In this document: positions 10,584 through 18,746 of the stretch, one piece after another | How the letters are laid out: every line of letters starts with the position of its first letter | How positions within the stretch are numbered: the stretch's first letter is position 1 | Origin: Sphingomonadaceae bacterium | GTDB lineage: Bacteria; Pseudomonadota; Alphaproteobacteria; Sphingomonadales; Sphingomonadaceae | NCBI GenBank assembly: GCA_024236155.1 | Contig: JACKLA010000002.1 | Span: 248,001 to 312,000, forward strand | Direction of reading: 5' to 3' | Length of the DNA stretch: 64,000 nt | The notes under the pieces: model-generated | Seen by the model: only the letters and a program-made list of their open reading frames with translations | The model's database searches: none | What the model was told of the DNA's origin: nothing | Translations under genes and position numbers: made by a program

Positions 10584-11423
10584 TCAATCCTCGAACCGGG
10601 CCTCTTCGCGCAGTTTCAGCCCGGCGGTTTGTAGCGGGGTGACGGCATTGGTAAACTCGGTCGGCGTCATATTGGTGAAGCGCCTGAATTCACGCGCGAC
10701 ATGCGACTGGTCGAAATAGCGCAGCGCGGCAAGGTCGCTGTCACTTGGGCTGGAGAAGCCGCGCATCGCGGTTGCCATGTCGAGGAAGCGGCTGCGGCGC
10801 AGGATCGCCTTGGGCGTGAGGCCGAATGTGTGCTGGCAGCGGCGTTCGAGCTGGCGGACCGAAAGGCCAACTTCGCGGGCGGCATCCTCCACCCTGATCG
10901 CGCTGTCGGTGCGGGCAAAGACCTCGAATTTCGCCATCTGGCTGTCGGTCTTGTAGCTGCCGATCTGCTTCAGGCGGTGCGCGATCGCAGCCTCCATTGC
11001 AGCCAGCTTGCCTTGGTCATCGTTGGCGCTCTCCACCCCTGCCTGCATATGGTCGGCAAGGTCGCCCCACAGATCCTGCAATGGCAACAGGTCGTCTGCA
11101 AAGTCACGGTGCGACTGTTCGAACAGGGCCTTCCACCCGCTCGGGCGGATGGCGAAGCCGGTGACGGCGAAACTGCCCTGGACCCGCACCCGGAACGGCA
11201 AGGCGTTGGCACCGAAAAACAGCGTGCGCCCCGGCTGGCTCCATTCGCCCGGCGCAACCTCGCCCTTCCAGTCGCCTTTGAGCAGGCAACGCACGAAGGC
11301 GGTTTCCGAAAGGAGGAAATCCTCGATCACCATCGCTTCGGGCAGTTCCGCCTCGAACACGTAAAAGCGCCGGATATAGGGGGCGAGCGCCTCCGACGGG
11401 TGGTATGTTCGCGAGAGGAGCAT
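10584..11423 (-). CDS. AraC-family transcriptional regulator
   Basis: 279 residues. The N-terminal half is a small-molecule-binding-like domain beginning MLLSRTYHPSEALAPYIRRFYVFE. The C-terminal 100 residues carry two helix-turn-helix units: VEDAAREVGLSVRQLERRCQHTFGLTPKAI, then DLAALRYFDQSHVAREFRRFTNMTPTEF. The latter is the standard second AraC helix plus PxxF end. It probably controls the SDR gene 13 bp downstream; that is inference from gene order. The effector is unknown. Confidence 0.82.
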   Translation of the reverse strand: MLLSRTYHPSEALAPYIRRFYVFEAELPEAMVIEDFLLSETAFVRCLLKGDWKGEVAPGEWSQPGRTLFFGANALPFRVRVQGSFAVTGFAIRPSGWKALFEQSHRDFADDLLPLQDLWGDLADHMQAGVESANDDQGKLAAMEAAIAHRLKQIGSYKTDSQMAKFEVFARTDSAIRVEDAAREVGLSVRQLERRCQHTFGLTPKAILRRSRFLDMATAMRGFSSPSDSDLAALRYFDQSHVAREFRRFTNMTPTEFTNAVTPLQTAGLKLREEARFED

Positions 11424-11426
11424 GCG

Positions 11427-11696
11427 TCAGGCGGGCGACGATGCCTTGATGGCGAGCGCGTGAACCCGCTGGCCGGGAATATCACCCAGCGCGCGGTTGA
11501 CCATCCGCTGGCGTTCGAGCCGCGAAACGCCATCGAACGCAGCACTTTCGATCACGATGGTGAAATGCGATTCCCCACTGCCGTCATCCCCGGCATGACC
11601 ATGGTGCCGGGCGCTGTCATTGATCACTTCGAGGGCGGTCGGCGCGAAGGCTGCGCGCAGCAATTCCTCGATTTCCTGTGCGATTGTCGTCCCCAT
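11427..11696 (-). CDS. bolA: BolA-family protein
   Basis: Small BolA-like protein (89 residues) that in this superfamily partners monothiol glutaredoxins in Fe-S cluster and iron handling. The start at ATG 11696 gives MGTTIAQEIEELLRAAF, the usual opening. The conserved RHHGHAGDDGSGESHFTIVIES and SRLERQRMVNRALGD segments follow, then HALAIKASSP. An upstream in-frame start exists but would add residues foreign to the family. It is divergent from the J-domain gene, and the adjacency of bolA, J-domain protein and cobS is common in alphaproteobacteria. Confidence 0.88.
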   Translation of the reverse strand: MGTTIAQEIEELLRAAFAPTALEVINDSARHHGHAGDDGSGESHFTIVIESAAFDGVSRLERQRMVNRALGDIPGQRVHALAIKASSPA

Positions 11697-11730
11697 GAAA
11701 TTCCTTTGGGGCTTCACTTCGCGCTTGTCC

Positions 11731-12342
11731 ATGCCCATCCTATGGCCAGTGAAACAATCGCGATTCCATGGACGATACGAAGAAACGGGCCGGATGTGCG
11801 AGCATCCCGGTTGCCGTGAGCCGGGCGAATTTCGCGCGCCGGGCGTGCAGGGCAATTCGTTCGACGGCCCAGGCGAATGGCGCTGGCTGTGCCTCGATCA
11901 TGTGCGCGAATTCAACGCCGGATACGACTGGTTCGAGGGGATGAGCGCGGAGGAAATCCTGTCCGCCCAGTCACCCGCGGCAGGCTGGCAGACCGAAACC
12001 CGCGCTTTCAAACCGACTGCAGGTGTGGACGGCATGCCGCGCTGGGCCGATTTCGACGACCCGCTCGATGCCATCTCCGCCCGCGCGGCGGGGATCAAGA
12101 GCCGCGCCCGGCGCGAGGCCGAGATGGCTCTTGATGGCAGGTTCAGCCCTGACGAGGCGAAGGCACTGGAGACCATGGGATTGGGCCTCGATACCGACCG
12201 CCAACGCTTGCGGCGGCGGTATTCGGAACTCGTGCGCCGCTACCACCCCGACCGCAACGGCGGGGACCGCAAGTACGAGGCGCGGCTGGGCCGGGTGGTC
12301 GAAGCCTACCAGTTGCTCAGGAAATCGCGCGCTATTGCCTAG
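11731..12342 (+). CDS. J-domain protein with N-terminal Cys motif
   Basis: A 203-residue DnaJ-family co-chaperone-like protein. The C-terminal J domain starts about residue 140 and has the Hsp70-stimulating HPD tripeptide at 172-174 (RRYHPDRNGGD). The N-terminal part has Cys23, Cys28, Cys54 and His57 in CEHPGCREPGEF and CLDHVREF, a probable zinc site. No glycine-rich linker or DnaJ zinc domain is present, so this is a class III J protein. Start chosen at ATG 11731; an earlier ATG (11695) would overlap the divergent bolA start. It sits in the bolA-J-cobS neighbourhood of alphaproteobacteria. Confidence 0.82.
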   Translation: MPILWPVKQSRFHGRYEETGRMCEHPGCREPGEFRAPGVQGNSFDGPGEWRWLCLDHVREFNAGYDWFEGMSAEEILSAQSPAAGWQTETRAFKPTAGVDGMPRWADFDDPLDAISARAAGIKSRARREAEMALDGRFSPDEAKALETMGLGLDTDRQRLRRRYSELVRRYHPDRNGGDRKYEARLGRVVEAYQLLRKSRAIA

Positions 12343-12348
12343 CGCCTG

Positions 12349-12987
12349 TCAGCCATCCGCCTGTTGTGCCTCGTCGATCAGCTTTGTGTCGATCGCCTTT
12401 GCTTCCTTGTAGGCCGCTCGCGAGCGCAGGCGTTCGGCATAGGCTTCGAACACCGGGCGCGAGGGGATCGAGCCGAACGACAGGCCCCAGTCGACCTGGC
12501 TGCCGACATAGACATCCGCCATGGTGAAACGATCGCCGCACACATAGTCGCCACCACCCAGCAGCGTCTCGAACGTATCCATCGCCTTGTCGTAATTGCC
12601 GAAGCCGAGCATGCCCTGTTTTTGCGGATCGTCCACGCTCCAGCCCATTGCACGGCTCGTCACCGCCTGTTCGACCGGCCCGGCGGCGAAGAACATCAGG
12701 CGGTAGTAATCCGCTTTCTCGTGCCTTTCGGGCAGCAGCCCGGCATCCGGGTGCATCTCGGCGAGATAGTGGCAGATCGCCGCACATTCGGTCACCACAT
12801 GGATGTGATCGCCATCGTGGTGGACCAACGTGGGAACCTTGCCCATCGGGTTGGCATCGGTGAAGGCCTTGGGCTTGGCCATCCAGTCGACCAGTTCCGT
12901 GTGATAGTCGGCACCCGCCTCATGCAGCGCCCAGCGGACGATTTGCCCGCGGCTCATCGGGTTGGTGAAGAATGTGTAGTCGGCCAT
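12349..12987 (-). CDS. Glutathione S-transferase
   Basis: 212 residues. The N-terminal thioredoxin-like domain begins MADYTFFTNPMSRGQIVRWALHEAGADY, and MGKVPTLVHHDG carries the cis-Pro that contacts glutathione. TECAAICHYLAEMHP completes the glutathione site. An all-helical C-terminal domain follows, with the hydrophobic-core motif FTMADVYVGSQVDWGL. Ser12 is the likely thiol-activating residue. It is convergent with the J-domain gene (6 bp apart). The electrophilic substrate is unknown. Confidence 0.88.
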   Translation of the reverse strand: MADYTFFTNPMSRGQIVRWALHEAGADYHTELVDWMAKPKAFTDANPMGKVPTLVHHDGDHIHVVTECAAICHYLAEMHPDAGLLPERHEKADYYRLMFFAAGPVEQAVTSRAMGWSVDDPQKQGMLGFGNYDKAMDTFETLLGGGDYVCGDRFTMADVYVGSQVDWGLSFGSIPSRPVFEAYAERLRSRAAYKEAKAIDTKLIDEAQQADG

Positions 12988-13047
12988 GATGTATCCCCTC
13001 GATCTCCTGCTGTTACTATGGGCGTCTCCTAGCCAGCGGGAAAGCGG

Positions 13048-13890
13048 TTATTGGCGAAAAGCCCAGCGCAGGGTGCGACCTGCCGATCGAGCAGCCAGCC
13101 TTGCGGGAATGGCGGTGAGGCCCGGCTTGTCTAGCGAAAGCATTTGGCGGGCGTAGACCGGAAGGAGATCAACCGCCGCGGTCGCCAGTGTCGACTGGAC
13201 GCCGGGCGGCGTGCCTGGAGGCTTCTGACCAAGCACCAGTTGCGCGACATCGCGCGCTGCCGGGGAACCGCGCAATTCGTCGCGGAACTCGAGCAGCAGC
13301 CGCTCGGCATCGTTCTTCGTTTCGGGTACCGGGTCGGCACCCAGCTTGCGGGCAATGATGGCAAACTGGCGGAAATATTCGTCCTGTTCGGCAAAGGGCA
13401 TGGCAGGGCGGACATAGCGCAGGTAAGCCTCCAGGAAGCTCGCTGCTTCGGCCACGTGGACCCAGGCCAGTGTGCGCGGGTTTGTTGCAGAGTAGGGGGT
13501 GCCGTCGGGCAGGGTGCCGGTCACTTGCATGTGGATCTGGTTAACCCGGGCGATTGCCGCTTCCGCCTCGTCGCGATGGGCGAAAGTGGTATGCGCGATA
13601 AACCGCGCGGTGCGGCGCAGGCGGCCATGCATGTCATTGCGGAAGTCCGAATGATCGAGCACCCCCTGCAGCGCATGTGGATGGAGCATTTGCAGCAGCA
13701 GGCTCCGTACCCCGCCGATCATCATCGACACGACATCGGCATGAACCCGCCGGATGGGCGAATCGCGTTCGAACAACGCCTCGTCCGAAATTGCCACCGG
13801 CTGCTCGCCGCCTTCGATATCGTTGAATACGCCGCGAACCCGGTCGACGAGCCTTTGCCGCAGGCGTTCGGAAGGGCGGAGCGATTCCAT
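13048..13890 (-). CDS. DUF2236 / MpaB-type oxygenase family protein
   Basis: 280 residues matching the oxygenase MpaB / DUF2236 family, whose characterised members are haem-containing oxygenases such as rubber oxygenase and mycophenolate MpaB'. Evidence is the conserved RRVHADVVSMMIGGVRSLLLQMLHPHALQGVLDHSDF opening, followed by TARFIAHTTFAHRDEAEAAI and LAWVHVAEAASFLEAYLRY. The His in the LHPHA segment and later His/Arg residues are the likely haem contacts. ATG 13890 gives the family N-terminus; the much longer open frame upstream overlaps cobS and is a shadow. Substrate unknown. Confidence 0.78.
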   Translation of the reverse strand: MESLRPSERLRQRLVDRVRGVFNDIEGGEQPVAISDEALFERDSPIRRVHADVVSMMIGGVRSLLLQMLHPHALQGVLDHSDFRNDMHGRLRRTARFIAHTTFAHRDEAEAAIARVNQIHMQVTGTLPDGTPYSATNPRTLAWVHVAEAASFLEAYLRYVRPAMPFAEQDEYFRQFAIIARKLGADPVPETKNDAERLLLEFRDELRGSPAARDVAQLVLGQKPPGTPPGVQSTLATAAVDLLPVYARQMLSLDKPGLTAIPARLAARSAGRTLRWAFRQ

Positions 13891-13980
13891 GCCTCTCAAT
13901 ATAGGTTTTCGCCGCGTGAATGGAATGTTGCGCTGCATGTGCTTGCAGCCGCCTGCCAGCCCGTCTAGGCACCGCGCCAT

Positions 13981-14964
13981 ATGACCGACAAGACCTTCGA
14001 AGCCGCCGACAAGACCATCCTCGCCGCGCCCGACATCACCGTCGATGTGCGCGAGACTTTTGGTATCGATATCGACTGGCAGGTACCCGCTTTCTCCAAG
14101 GCTGACGAACGCGTGCCCGATCTCGACGAGAGCTATGTGTTCGACCCGGACACGACGCTCGCGATCCTTGCGGGCTTTGCGCATGATCGCCGGGTGATGG
14201 TCCAGGGCTATCACGGCACCGGCAAGTCGACCCATATCGAACAGGTCGCAGCCCGCCTCAACTGGCCCTGCATCCGCATCAACCTCGACGCGCATATCAG
14301 CCGTATCGATCTTGTCGGGCGCGATGCGATCGTGCTGCGCGACGGCTTGCAGGTGACCGAATTCCGCGAAGGCCTGTTGCCGTGGGCGTTGCAGCACCCG
14401 GTCGCGCTGGTGTTCGACGAATACGACGCGGGCCGTCCGGACGTGATGTTCGTGATCCAGCGCGTGCTGGAACAGCAGGGCAAGCTGACCCTGCTCGACC
14501 AGAACCGTGTGATCCGCCCCGATCCGAACTTCCGCCTGTTCGCGACCGCAAACACGGTGGGTCTTGGCGACACCTCGGGCCTCTATCACGGCACCCAGGC
14601 GATCAACCAGGGCCAGATGGACCGCTGGAACATCGTCGTCGGACTGAACTATCTCGATGCCGAGACAGAGCTCGACATCGTCGGGTCCAAGAACCCGGAC
14701 ACCGACAAGAAGGTCCTGGCCGACATGATCAAGGTCGCCGACCTGACGCGGCAGGGATTCATCAATGGCGATATCTCGACCGTGATGAGCCCGCGTACGG
14801 TGATCACCTGGGCGCAGAACGCGGCGATCTTCAAGGATGTCGGCTTTGCCTTCCGCCTCAGCTTCCTCAACAAATGCGACGAGGCAGAGCGGGTTCTGGT
14901 GGCGGAATACTACCAGCGCGTGTTCGGCGAGGATTTGCCTGAAAGCGTGGTGAAGCAGGGCTGA
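13981..14964 (+). CDS. cobS: Cobaltochelatase CobS-type AAA+ ATPase
   Basis: AAA+ ATPase subunit that, with CobT and CobN, inserts cobalt into hydrogenobyrinate diamide in aerobic cobalamin synthesis. 327 residues. The N-terminus has the CobS-specific IDIDWQVPAFSKADERVPDLD. Walker A GYHGTGKST is at 76-84 and Walker B LVFDEYDAG at 143-151. The sensor segment is NFRLFATANTVGLGDTSGLYHGT. CobS is normally followed by cobT; here a small membrane protein gene on the other strand follows. No other cobalamin gene is in the window, so it may act with distant partners or in another chelatase-like role. Confidence 0.92.
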   Translation: MTDKTFEAADKTILAAPDITVDVRETFGIDIDWQVPAFSKADERVPDLDESYVFDPDTTLAILAGFAHDRRVMVQGYHGTGKSTHIEQVAARLNWPCIRINLDAHISRIDLVGRDAIVLRDGLQVTEFREGLLPWALQHPVALVFDEYDAGRPDVMFVIQRVLEQQGKLTLLDQNRVIRPDPNFRLFATANTVGLGDTSGLYHGTQAINQGQMDRWNIVVGLNYLDAETELDIVGSKNPDTDKKVLADMIKVADLTRQGFINGDISTVMSPRTVITWAQNAAIFKDVGFAFRLSFLNKCDEAERVLVAEYYQRVFGEDLPESVVKQG

Positions 14965-14977
14965 TACCTGCCGTGCA

Positions 14978-15307
14978 TCAGCCGAAGGTGTCGACGAACT
15001 CGCTTTCGGCGGCGCTTCTGGCACGAAGCTTCATTCCCTTTCGCCAGGCGAAAAACCCGACGATCACAGCGGGGACAAGGGCATAAAGGAAGGCTGAAGG
15101 ATCGAACGCCGCATCGCCGCGGCCAAGGAATCCGGTGAGCACCGAGAAAGTCAGGTATGCAGCAATTGTCGCCCCAATCTTGCCCTTGACCGGATCATCT
15201 TCGATGCGGCTGAAAAATGCCAGATCCCAGATAAGGTAGAAGAACACCAGGCCCAGCGTGCCAAGCGCAATCGAGATGGCAATCGCTGCCAAACTGATCT
15301 GATCCAT
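14978..15307 (-). CDS. Small membrane protein, unknown
   Basis: 109 residues that I do not recognise. Three hydrophobic segments are visible: about residues 5-27 (ISLAAIAISIALGTLGLVFF), 45-62 (IGATIAAYLTFSVLTGFL) and 72-88 (AFLYALVPAVIVGFFAW). A short charged loop (SRIEDDPVKGK) lies between the first two. GGGGGA precedes the ATG at 15307, and a good promoter lies upstream, so the gene looks real and monocistronic. Confidence 0.65.
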   Translation of the reverse strand: MDQISLAAIAISIALGTLGLVFFYLIWDLAFFSRIEDDPVKGKIGATIAAYLTFSVLTGFLGRGDAAFDPSAFLYALVPAVIVGFFAWRKGMKLRARSAAESEFVDTFG

Positions 15308-15326
15308 CAATCCCCCTGTTTTAAGA

Positions 15327-15355
15327 AATTTACCACCTGCGCCAATCCTTCACAA
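15327..15355 (-). promoter_or_regulatory. Probable promoter of the small membrane protein gene
   Basis: On the minus strand, TTGTGA (15355-15350) and TAAATT (15332-15327) are separated by 17 bp, predicting a start near 15320, 13 nt before the ATG at 15307. The surrounding sequence is AT-rich compared with its flanks. Confidence 0.45.
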
Positions 15356-15422
15356 GCGGTTCAGCGCAGCATGTGAAAATCAGTTCTCGATTTAACTGTA
15401 TTGTTTGACTAAGACAGCTCTC

Positions 15423-17585
15423 ATGGCGTCGATTTTCCAGCTATTCCGGAAGGGGCAGGGCCGCGAGCGGGCAGAGGGCCAGCATCGCGGCTTCTATTCG
15501 CTGTACGAATCTGCCCGGCCACGCTGGGCGGATGATGACGATGACGAGCCTGTATATCGTTCGGGCACGCGTGCGCCGGATTACGAGGCGTGGGATCGTC
15601 GACTGGACGAGCTTGAGCGCCAGACCGAAATAGCCCGGCCAAAGCAGAAATGGTGGAAACCCGCCTATTGGAAAGGCCGCCGTAAACGCTGGTGGGCGGT
15701 TCGGATTGTCGCCGGTTTCGTTGCACTGTTCCTGCTGCTGGTTGCCTGGCTGGCGATCACTGCACCGCTATCCAAATCGCTCCAGCCCATCGCCGCGCCG
15801 CAGGTGACGCTGGTCGCCGCAGACGGGACTCCGATTGCACGCAACGGGGCGATTGTCGCCGATCCGGTGGTGGTATCCGAATTGCCGCCGCATGTGGTCG
15901 ATGCGTTCCTCTCGATCGAGGATCGGCGGTTCTACGATCACTGGGGCGTCGACCCGCGCGGCTTGGGCAGGGCGGTGTTCGCCGGGGTCGGCGGGGGCAG
16001 CACGATTACCCAACAGCTTGCCAAGTTCACCTTCCTCACGCCCGAGCGCAGCCTGACGCGCAAGGGGCGCGAGATGCTGATCGCGTTCTGGCTCGAAGCG
16101 CGGCTGAGCAAGGATGAGATTCTCGCGCGATACCTCTCGAACGCCTATTTCGGCGACAATGTTTACGGCCTGCGCGCCGCCTCGATGCATTTCTTTTATC
16201 GCAAGCCCGAGAATCTGACACGCGAGCAGGCGGCGATGCTTGCGGGGCTCGTACAGGCCCCCTCGCGCTATAATCCGCGCCTGCATTACGATCGTGCGGA
16301 AAAGCGTATGCGGATGGTGGTCGATGCCATGGTCGCCAATGGCAAACTGACCGAGGCGCAGGCCGCCGCCATGCCCGCGCCAAAACTCGATATTCGGACC
16401 AGGAACGATCTGCCGACCGGCACCTATTTCGCCGACTGGGCGCTGCCCGAAGCGCGCAAGCTGACCGAGAGCGGCTATGCCAGCCAGACGCTGACGACGA
16501 CGCTTGATTCCAAATTGCAGAACATTGCCCGCCGGGTGGTTGGTCGTGCCCCTTTGGGCAAGGCACAGGTCGCGCTGGTGGCGATGCGACCGAATGGAGA
16601 GGTTGTGGCGATGATCGGCGGCAAGGACTATTCCGCCTCGCCCTTCAACCGGGTGACGCAGGCCCGCCGCCAGCCCGGCTCCACTTTCAAGCTGTTCGTC
16701 TATCTCGCCGCGCTCGAAGCCGGCATGGAACCGGATGATCTGATCGACAACACGGCGATCGAAAACGGTGGCTATCGTCCAAAGAATGCGAGCGAGAACT
16801 ACTCCGAAAGCCTGACGCTCGAGCAGGCCTTTGCCCGTTCGAGCAATGTCGCGGCCGTGCGTCTTTATGATCGGGTTGGCGGCGATGCGGTGATCCGGCA
16901 GGCGCGTGAGTTGGGGATCAGTTCCCCACTGGCGGAAGGCGATCCCAGCCTTGCACTTGGCACTTCGACCACGACGCTGCTCGAAATGACTGCCGCCTAT
17001 GCCGGTGTCGCGGCCAACAGCTTCCCTGTCGAACCGCGTGCCTTCCCGGCGGAGGAAGAGGGTTGGTTCGACTGGCTGTGGGCTGGTGGCGGCAGCTATT
17101 CGTCGTCGACGCATGAAGCGATGCAGCAAATGCTGCGCGCCGCCATCAACAATGGCACCGGTCGCGCGGCGATGCTGCGCAGCCCGAATTTCGGCAAGAC
17201 AGGCACCAGCCAGGACAACCGCGATGCCCTGTTCATCGGTTATGCGGGTGATCTGGTGGTTGGCGTGTGGGTCGGGATGGATGACAACACCTCGATGAAG
17301 GGTATCAGCGGGGGGAACTTGCCCGCGCGGATCTGGCGCGATTTCATGAAGCAGGCATTGGGCGAAGTCGAAGCGCCACCCAAGCCGCGCCATACGCCAA
17401 AGCCCAACCCGAGCGGGCCGGTGCAGCCGATGGACGATATCCCGTTGGGAGAAGACGGCTCACGCCTGCGTGTTCGCGATGGCGGAGTGACACTCTCGAC
17501 AGAGATCGACGGGATGCCGGTTGACTTCCGGCTCGACGAAGATGGGCTTGCGGTCGAACCGAAGCGCGATCCCGCTGAAGACTAG
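15423..17585 (+). CDS. Class A penicillin-binding protein (PBP1A-like)
   Basis: Bifunctional peptidoglycan glycosyltransferase/transpeptidase anchored in the inner membrane; 720 residues. The order is an acidic/basic cytoplasmic tail of about 90 residues, one membrane segment (about 95-113), then a GT51 domain with catalytic Glu166 in SIEDRRFYDH and GGGSTITQQLAK. The transpeptidase domain follows, with nucleophile Ser419 in the SxxK motif PGSTFK, SSN at 472-474 and KTG at 591-593. A Pro/Lys-rich stretch (PPKPRHTPKPNPSGP) precedes the C-terminal tail. ATG 15423 is preferred over a TTG 18 nt upstream. Confidence 0.93.
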   Translation: MASIFQLFRKGQGRERAEGQHRGFYSLYESARPRWADDDDDEPVYRSGTRAPDYEAWDRRLDELERQTEIARPKQKWWKPAYWKGRRKRWWAVRIVAGFVALFLLLVAWLAITAPLSKSLQPIAAPQVTLVAADGTPIARNGAIVADPVVVSELPPHVVDAFLSIEDRRFYDHWGVDPRGLGRAVFAGVGGGSTITQQLAKFTFLTPERSLTRKGREMLIAFWLEARLSKDEILARYLSNAYFGDNVYGLRAASMHFFYRKPENLTREQAAMLAGLVQAPSRYNPRLHYDRAEKRMRMVVDAMVANGKLTEAQAAAMPAPKLDIRTRNDLPTGTYFADWALPEARKLTESGYASQTLTTTLDSKLQNIARRVVGRAPLGKAQVALVAMRPNGEVVAMIGGKDYSASPFNRVTQARRQPGSTFKLFVYLAALEAGMEPDDLIDNTAIENGGYRPKNASENYSESLTLEQAFARSSNVAAVRLYDRVGGDAVIRQARELGISSPLAEGDPSLALGTSTTTLLEMTAAYAGVAANSFPVEPRAFPAEEEGWFDWLWAGGGSYSSSTHEAMQQMLRAAINNGTGRAAMLRSPNFGKTGTSQDNRDALFIGYAGDLVVGVWVGMDDNTSMKGISGGNLPARIWRDFMKQALGEVEAPPKPRHTPKPNPSGPVQPMDDIPLGEDGSRLRVRDGGVTLSTEIDGMPVDFRLDEDGLAVEPKRDPAED

Positions 17586-18010
17586 ACCATCAGGATGTTC
17601 ATCACTGCGGTGGCAACCGGGCGGCTGCGGTCGGACTGCCACGCCTCGACGGTCAGGTTCGCATTGCGGCGACCCAGCTTGTTGATCCGTGCCATGGCGA
17701 ACACCGTCTCGTTTTTTGCAGCAGCAAGGAACTGGACCGTGATGTTGATCGGCTTGAGCTGTGGTTGCACACCGCGTTCTGTCAGGGCGCAGCGTAGCGC
17801 GGCGTAGCCTGCGGTTTCGAGCACTCCGCTGGTGGCACCGCCATGGAAATGGCCCGGTCGCCCCTCGACCCCGCTGGCAAAGGGGACGGTGATAACCGGC
17901 ACGCCGTCTTCATATCTGTCGACCGCGATGCCGAGCGAACGCGCGTAGGGTGTCAGTGCCGCGACGTGGTCGCCGACTGGTCCACCGATGGAGTCATCAC
18001 TGCGGGACAC
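17582..18010 (-). CDS. PaaI-type hot-dog thioesterase (second of a pair)
   Basis: A 142-residue hot-dog domain of the PaaI/YbgC-like group that hydrolyses acyl- or aryl-CoA esters. The family core GRPGHFHGGATSGVLETAGYAAL contains the HGG turn with the catalytic region. Paired strands PINITVQFLAAAKNETVFAMARINKLGRR follow. The start is uncertain: GTG 18010 fits best, overlapping the previous gene by 14 nt; ATGs at 18079-18082 would overlap it by about 85 nt. Co-transcribed with the similar gene upstream. Its stop shares the palindromic CTAG with the convergent PBP stop. Confidence 0.75.
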   Translation of the reverse strand: MSRSDDSIGGPVGDHVAALTPYARSLGIAVDRYEDGVPVITVPFASGVEGRPGHFHGGATSGVLETAGYAALRCALTERGVQPQLKPINITVQFLAAAKNETVFAMARINKLGRRNANLTVEAWQSDRSRPVATAVMNILMV

Positions 18011-18452
18011 GGCGCGCCTCCGCGTTGATCGACATGAAGACACCGGCAATATTGGCGACCGGATCGTCCGGATCGCCATCATGTGCCACCCCGCGAACGA
18101 AGGCGGCCGAGCGGGTCAGCTTGTAACATTCCGCCCGGCCAATCACTGCTGCACGTTCGCGAGCCGGGCGCTGGTAGTCGACCCTGAGATCGAGCGTCGC
18201 AATCGCCTCGAACTTCTGCTTGCACGTCCAGATGCACAGGCCGGATGCCATATCCATCAGGCTGATAATCGGGCCGGAGGCAAGCACATGCCGGTCAGCC
18301 TCGCCCAGCAGGTCTTCGCGCCATGGCAGTTCCAGTTCGACCCAGTCATCGCCCGATGCCCGAAAACGCATGCCCAGCCAACCGGTGTGGCCATGCTGGA
18401 GCAGGAATTGCGCAGCCTTTGCAGGGTCGAATGTGCTGTCTGGAGGGGTCAC
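17997..18452 (-). CDS. PaaI-type hot-dog thioesterase (first of a pair)
   Basis: 151 residues with a GTG start at 18452; no ATG is available near it. The hot-dog landmarks are WLGMRFRASGDDWVELELPW, VLASGPIISLMDMASGLCIW (here Ser-Gly replaces the HGG seen in the sister gene) and TLDLRVDYQRPARERA. Upstream of a second hot-dog gene with a 14-nt overlap. Such pairs may form a heteromeric thioesterase (inference). The acyl-CoA substrate is unknown. Confidence 0.75.
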   Translation of the reverse strand: MTPPDSTFDPAKAAQFLLQHGHTGWLGMRFRASGDDWVELELPWREDLLGEADRHVLASGPIISLMDMASGLCIWTCKQKFEAIATLDLRVDYQRPARERAAVIGRAECYKLTRSAAFVRGVAHDGDPDDPVANIAGVFMSINAEARRVPQ

Positions 18453-18575
18453 CAGACCGCTTTGAAGGCCGCTCCCAGGCGTTGCAATCTTTTAATTTCC
18501 CCGAGCAGCGGCGCGTCCACATTTTACATTTACAGCGCGGCGATCCTGCCTCGCTGCATTCATGGAGGGACGCAG

Positions 18576-18740
18576 ATGGAACTGCCCAAAATCGACCTGT
18601 CGGGATTGCCCGACCTATCCGGAGCCAGCGGTCTGTTCGGCACCTTGTCCGATCTGGCGACAGCGGGCACCGATGACCGTGTTCTGGTTATCATGGTGTT
18701 CATTTACGAAACGCTGCCGCCAGAGCAACTCGGGTTCTGA
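18576..18740 (+). CDS. 54-residue peptide, possible precursor or partner peptide
   Basis: A short frame too small for many gene callers, but supported by a strong GGAGG 8 bp before the ATG and by the two genes packed behind it on the same strand (6 bp to the next ATG). The peptide begins MELPKIDLSGLPDLSGASGL. It has two halves: an acidic part rich in Gly, Ser, Leu and Asp (residues 4-36), and a hydrophobic C-terminal part (VLVIMVFIYE, 36-45) ending LPPEQLGF. There is no Cys, no export signal and no known leader motif that I recognise. The context suggests a substrate of the downstream cupin-type enzyme, which is inference. Confidence 0.6.
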   Translation: MELPKIDLSGLPDLSGASGLFGTLSDLATAGTDDRVLVIMVFIYETLPPEQLGF

Positions 18741-18746
18741 TCCGTG

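Noticed and set aside
13891..15024. 378-codon N-terminal extension of the MpaB-type gene
   Set aside because: It lies wholly antisense to cobS, and the family N-terminus matches ATG 13890.
18576..18740. 54-residue frame as a known lasso or lanthipeptide precursor
   Set aside because: No Cys, no lasso-type Gly1/Asp-Glu ring pattern after a Thr-minus-2 leader site, and no asparagine-synthetase, protease or LanM-type gene nearby.
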